A stretch of 7,429 nucleotides of DNA from JBNJEM01 sp051745935 (GTDB lineage Bacteria; Planctomycetota; Planctomycetia; Pirellulales; Pirellulaceae), in the NCBI GenBank assembly GCA_051745935.1, contig JBNJEM010000394.1, forward strand, positions 1 through 7,429. The letters are read 5' to 3'. A program made the translations under genes and the position numbers. This document shows positions 5,083-7,429 of the stretch, one piece after another. Each line of letters opens with the position of its first letter. Position 1 is the first letter of the stretch. The notes under the pieces are model-generated. The model made no database searches and had not been told where the DNA came from. It saw only the letters and a program-made list of their open reading frames with translations.

Positions 5083-6348
5083 ATGACTGACGAGAACCAA
5101 TGCGGTGGTTGCGGTGACGCCACGTGCCAATCCAACGTCCAACAGTCTGGCGCCGTGGACCAGCAAGCCCTCGAACGCCAGGCTCTCCAATCCAAAATGA
5201 GCCAAATCAAGCACAAACTCATGGTTCTTTCCGGCAAGGGAGGCGTGGGCAAGAGCACCGTGGCGACGAATCTGGCCACTGGCCTTGCCATGGCCGGAAA
5301 AAAAGTAGGGTTGCTGGATGTTGATATTCACGGGCCGAGCGTGCCGAAACTGCTTAACGTGCAGGATGCCCGGCCAACCGCAACGGGTGACAGCTTGGTG
5401 CCGGTGGATGTTCCCTGTGACACCGGGTCGCTGAAGGTGATGTCCATCGGGTTTTTGCTTCCGGAACAGGACGACGCGGTCATCTGGCGCGGCCCCATGA
5501 AATTTGGCGTGATCAAACAGTTTCTAAAGGATGTGGCATGGGGGGAACTCGATTACCTGATTATTGATTCTCCGCCGGGAACCGGCGATGAGCCGCTGTC
5601 GGTGGCCCAACTCATTGAGAACGCCGAAGGGGCGGTGGTTGTCACCACGCCGCAACAAGTGGCCGTGCAAGATGTTCGGAAGTGCGTAACGTTCTGCCGG
5701 CAACTGAAGCTAAAAGTGCTAGGTGTCGTTGAAAACATGAGCGGATTCACCTGTCCCAAATGCGGTGAGCGGGTCCATATCTTCAGCTCCGAAGGAGGCA
5801 AGAACATGGCCGAAGGCATGGGGGTGCCTTATCTGGGAAGCGTTCCCATTGAAACGGACGTGGCCCGATCGGGAGAAGAGGGGCAACCGATCGTCAAGTC
5901 GCATCCTGATTCCGATGCCGGCGCCGCGTTTCAACATATCGTGGGCCAACTGATTGAGAAAGACCAACCGGAGCCGGTTGAGCTTGCCCCGTCGCCTTCG
6001 GGAGAGAAAACCGTGATTGCGGTTCCCGTGGCTCACGGTCGATTGGGACAGCATTTTGGGCACTGCGAGGAGTTCGCCTTGTTTCATGTCGGGCGGGATG
6101 GCAAGACCATAACGGATCGTCAAGTGCTGACTCCGCCGCCTCACGAACCGGGTGTTTTGCCTAAATGGTTGCACGAGCAAGGAGCCACGGTCATTATCGC
6201 TGGAGGAATGGGCGTAAAAGCTCGGAACTTGTTCTCCGAAAACGACATCAAGGTGGTCGTCGGGGCGCCGCCGGAAGATGCCGAAACCGTGGTCAACGCG
6301 TACCTGAATGACAGGCTGGAAACAGGAACCAATATCTGCGATCATTAA
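5083..6348 (+). CDS. mrp: Mrp/NBP35 Fe-S carrier ATPase fused to a NifX-like domain
   Basis: A 421-residue two-domain protein. Residues 1-20 carry a small cysteine cluster, C7-x2-C10-x4-C15, like the N-terminal Fe-S motif of Nbp35-type proteins. The Mrp/ApbC ATPase follows: deviant Walker A GKGGVGKS (51-58), a DVDIHGPSVPKLL block, IIDSPPGTGDEP, and the bridging CPKC (C224, C227) that holds a shared 4Fe-4S cluster in dimers of this family. Residues about 308-412 are a NifX/NifB-type dinitrogenase-cofactor domain, with VPVAHGRLGQHFGHCEEF and GGMGVKARNLF. The fusion matches the MrpORP arrangement known from Desulfovibrio, whose NifX-like part may bind a Mo/Fe-containing cluster. It is likely a cytoplasmic cluster carrier. 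Start 5083 is chosen because AAAGGAAA (5070-5077) precedes it and the Cys motif follows; the open frame extends back to 4876 through the repeat, without family-like sequence. Confidence 0.93.
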   Translation: MTDENQCGGCGDATCQSNVQQSGAVDQQALERQALQSKMSQIKHKLMVLSGKGGVGKSTVATNLATGLAMAGKKVGLLDVDIHGPSVPKLLNVQDARPTATGDSLVPVDVPCDTGSLKVMSIGFLLPEQDDAVIWRGPMKFGVIKQFLKDVAWGELDYLIIDSPPGTGDEPLSVAQLIENAEGAVVVTTPQQVAVQDVRKCVTFCRQLKLKVLGVVENMSGFTCPKCGERVHIFSSEGGKNMAEGMGVPYLGSVPIETDVARSGEEGQPIVKSHPDSDAGAAFQHIVGQLIEKDQPEPVELAPSPSGEKTVIAVPVAHGRLGQHFGHCEEFALFHVGRDGKTITDRQVLTPPPHEPGVLPKWLHEQGATVIIAGGMGVKARNLFSENDIKVVVGAPPEDAETVVNAYLNDRLETGTNICDH

Positions 6349-6461
6349 TGACCGAGCGGGATTAAGGATCGGTAAGAAAATGTAGCGAATCACGTAATGA
6401 TCCCTCGGGCAAGCCAAGGGCATGGACGGCCATGGGGCTCGCCCCGCATGTCGAACGCCGG

Positions 6462-6479
6462 CTTGCGACGCGTCGCAAG
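6462..6479. promoter_or_regulatory. Perfect 18-bp palindrome between the Mrp and SDR genes
   Basis: CTTGCGACG followed by its exact reverse complement CGTCGCAAG forms an uninterrupted 18-bp palindrome, 35 bp before the SDR start. TTTTTT follows at 6494-6499, 14 nt after the palindrome, so a poor terminator is possible, but the lack of spacer favours a dimeric regulator site. A second hairpin, GGGG-CTCG-CCCC (6434-6445), lies upstream, flanked by CAT/ATG that can lengthen the stem. Confidence 0.45.
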
Positions 6480-6514
6480 ATTCCACCTCCGTCTTTTTTC
6501 ATGGAAACGCGAAT

Positions 6515-7291
6515 ATGACATCACGACCAGTTGCTATCGTTACAGGGGCATCACGAGGAATCGGGCGATCGATCGCCGCGGCCCTGGGGGCGGCGGGATA
6601 CGCGGTGGTCGTCAACTTCGCTCGCAGCGCCGAGGCGGCTCAAGAAGTGGTGGACGAGATTGAACAAGGGGATGGAGAAAGCCTGCTCGTGAAGGCGTCC
6701 GTTGCCGAGGCAACGGACCGAAAAAAACTGATCGACGCGACGATACGGCGATTTGGACGACTCGACCTGCTCGTCAATAACGCCGGCATCACGTCGCAAG
6801 GACGCAAAGACGTCCTGGAGGCGACCGAGGAGAGTTGGAATATCGTGTTTGACACCAACCTCAAGGGACCTTTCTTCTTGTCGCAGTTGGCGGCCCATGA
6901 AATGATTAACGCCCAGAACGAAGGCGTGTCGGAACGCGGGACGATCATAAACATCTCGTCCATTTCCGCTTTCGCGGTGTCAACCAACCGTGCCGACTAT
7001 TGCATGACCAAAGCGGCCATGCGCATGATGACACTCCTCTTTGCTACCCGTTTGGCGGAACAACGGATACGCGTGTATGAAATCTGCCCGGGGATCGTGG
7101 CGACCGACATGACCGCGCCGGTCAAGGAAAAGTACGACCGGCTGATCGCCGATGGGTTGACGCCGATTCGTCGCTGGGGTGAACCGGATGACGTGGCCAA
7201 AGCCGTTCTCGCTCTAGCGGGGGAACATTTTCTCTTCAGTACCGGAGACTGTATCCATGTCGATGGTGGCTTCCATATCCGGCGACTGTAG
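6515..7291 (+). CDS. Short-chain dehydrogenase/reductase, FabG-like
   Basis: A 258-residue classical SDR oxidoreductase, usual length for the family. The cofactor-binding motif TGASRGIG is at 10-17, NNAG at 88-91, and the catalytic triad is S149, Y162 and K166 (YCMTK), with the Ser-Tyr spacing of 13 seen in E. coli FabG. The C-terminus ends in VDGGFHIRRL. Proteins like this are commonly annotated 3-ketoacyl-ACP reductase, but in a non-fatty-acid setting the substrate may be another alcohol or ketone, such as a sugar; no acyl carrier protein or fab gene is nearby. The Arg after the nucleotide-binding Gly-rich loop (R14) suits NADP(H), though this is only suggestive. The start at 6515 is set by the family N-terminus; the ribosome binding site is weak (GGAAA, 6503-6507). 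An in-frame ATG at 6422 lies upstream of the palindrome and gives unlikely sequence. Confidence 0.9.
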   Translation: MTSRPVAIVTGASRGIGRSIAAALGAAGYAVVVNFARSAEAAQEVVDEIEQGDGESLLVKASVAEATDRKKLIDATIRRFGRLDLLVNNAGITSQGRKDVLEATEESWNIVFDTNLKGPFFLSQLAAHEMINAQNEGVSERGTIINISSISAFAVSTNRADYCMTKAAMRMMTLLFATRLAEQRIRVYEICPGIVATDMTAPVKEKYDRLIADGLTPIRRWGEPDDVAKAVLALAGEHFLFSTGDCIHVDGGFHIRRL

Positions 7292-7310
7292 GTGGTTTAA
7301 AGGCGGACAG

Positions 7311-7414
7311 ATATATTTCAGGCGGTTGGATTTTGCCGGATGGCACGCTGCCCGGCGCAAGCCGTCCTCCCGTTGGTCGGACTCGCGGCGGAGAAAGTCA
7401 TTCGCGACCGGTAT
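7311..7414. repeat. 104-bp dispersed repeat, copy 2 (downstream of the SDR gene)
   Basis: Same orientation and length as the copy at 4920-5023, with 11 substitutions and no gaps by my count. It starts 20 bp after the SDR stop. The first hairpin is kept in altered form: GCCGG (7335-7339) pairs with CCGGC (7352-7356). In the second, TCGCGG (7383-7388) pairs with TCGCGA (7402-7407) with one C-to-T change that leaves a G-U pair. The right edge reads GGTATAATT, which contains a perfect TATAAT (7412-7417), where copy 1 has TATGGT; no -35 partner is evident. Only 15 bp follow before the window ends, so what lies downstream is unknown. Confidence 0.75.
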
Positions 7415-7429
7415 AATTGCGAGAAGAGT

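Noticed and set aside
5719..6486. 255-codon minus-strand open frame
   Set aside because: It is antisense to the Mrp-NifX gene, with no recognisable product.
7412..7417. Promoter from the perfect TATAAT at the window end
   Set aside because: No acceptable -35 box lies 15-19 bp upstream and the downstream gene is outside the window.

Overview
The window is a bacterial chromosomal segment, moderately GC-rich by eye, with six confident protein genes all on the + strand. The order is: a DUF5320-type small Gly/Arg-rich protein (140-556), a COG1237-type metallo-beta-lactamase-fold hydrolase (1109-1984), an ARMT1/DUF89 metal-dependent phosphatase-like protein (2028-2912), a CoA-disulfide/persulfide reductase fused to a rhodanese domain (3147-4823), a Mrp/NBP35 Fe-S carrier ATPase fused to a NifX-like cluster-binding domain (5083-6348), and a FabG-like short-chain dehydrogenase (6515-7291). 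From established knowledge, DUF5320 proteins, Mrp-NifX fusions and CoA-disulfide reductase-rhodanese proteins are typical of anaerobic or sulfur/metal-cycling bacteria and archaea. I infer an anaerobic or facultative bacterium. The SDR type and the short intergenic TGACANN heptamer arrays suggest the Planctomycetes or a neighbouring phylum, but this is weak.

Layout. Positions 1-139 are a non-coding leader with one hairpin. The DUF5320 gene is followed by about 550 bp with no credible gene, full of dyads, an imperfect 30-nt direct repeat and a TGACACC heptamer triplet. The hydrolase and the ARMT1-like gene are 43 bp apart and look like one operon. A 234-bp gap with a second heptamer array leads to the reductase-rhodanese gene. 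A 259-bp gap before the Mrp gene holds a possible promoter and the first copy of a 104-bp repeat. A 166-bp gap with a perfect 18-bp palindrome leads to the SDR. A second copy of the 104-bp repeat follows the SDR and runs almost to the window end.

How the genes may work together (inference). Mrp-NifX carries Fe-S or related metal clusters. The reductase-rhodanese turns persulfides or CoA/glutathione disulfides over to sulfide or thiol and could set sulfur supply. DUF5320 proteins are commonly found near NifX/Mrp proteins. The hydrolase and the ARMT1-like phosphatase have no assigned substrate here and may be cofactor-repair or housekeeping partners. The SDR looks like an independent metabolic gene.

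The least explained structure is the 104-bp repeat. Its two copies align without gaps (93 of 104 identical by my count), both can form the same two hairpins, and one copy would lie in the mRNA leader of the Mrp gene if the promoter guess is right. I see no CRISPR array, tRNA, rRNA, insertion sequence or phage gene.
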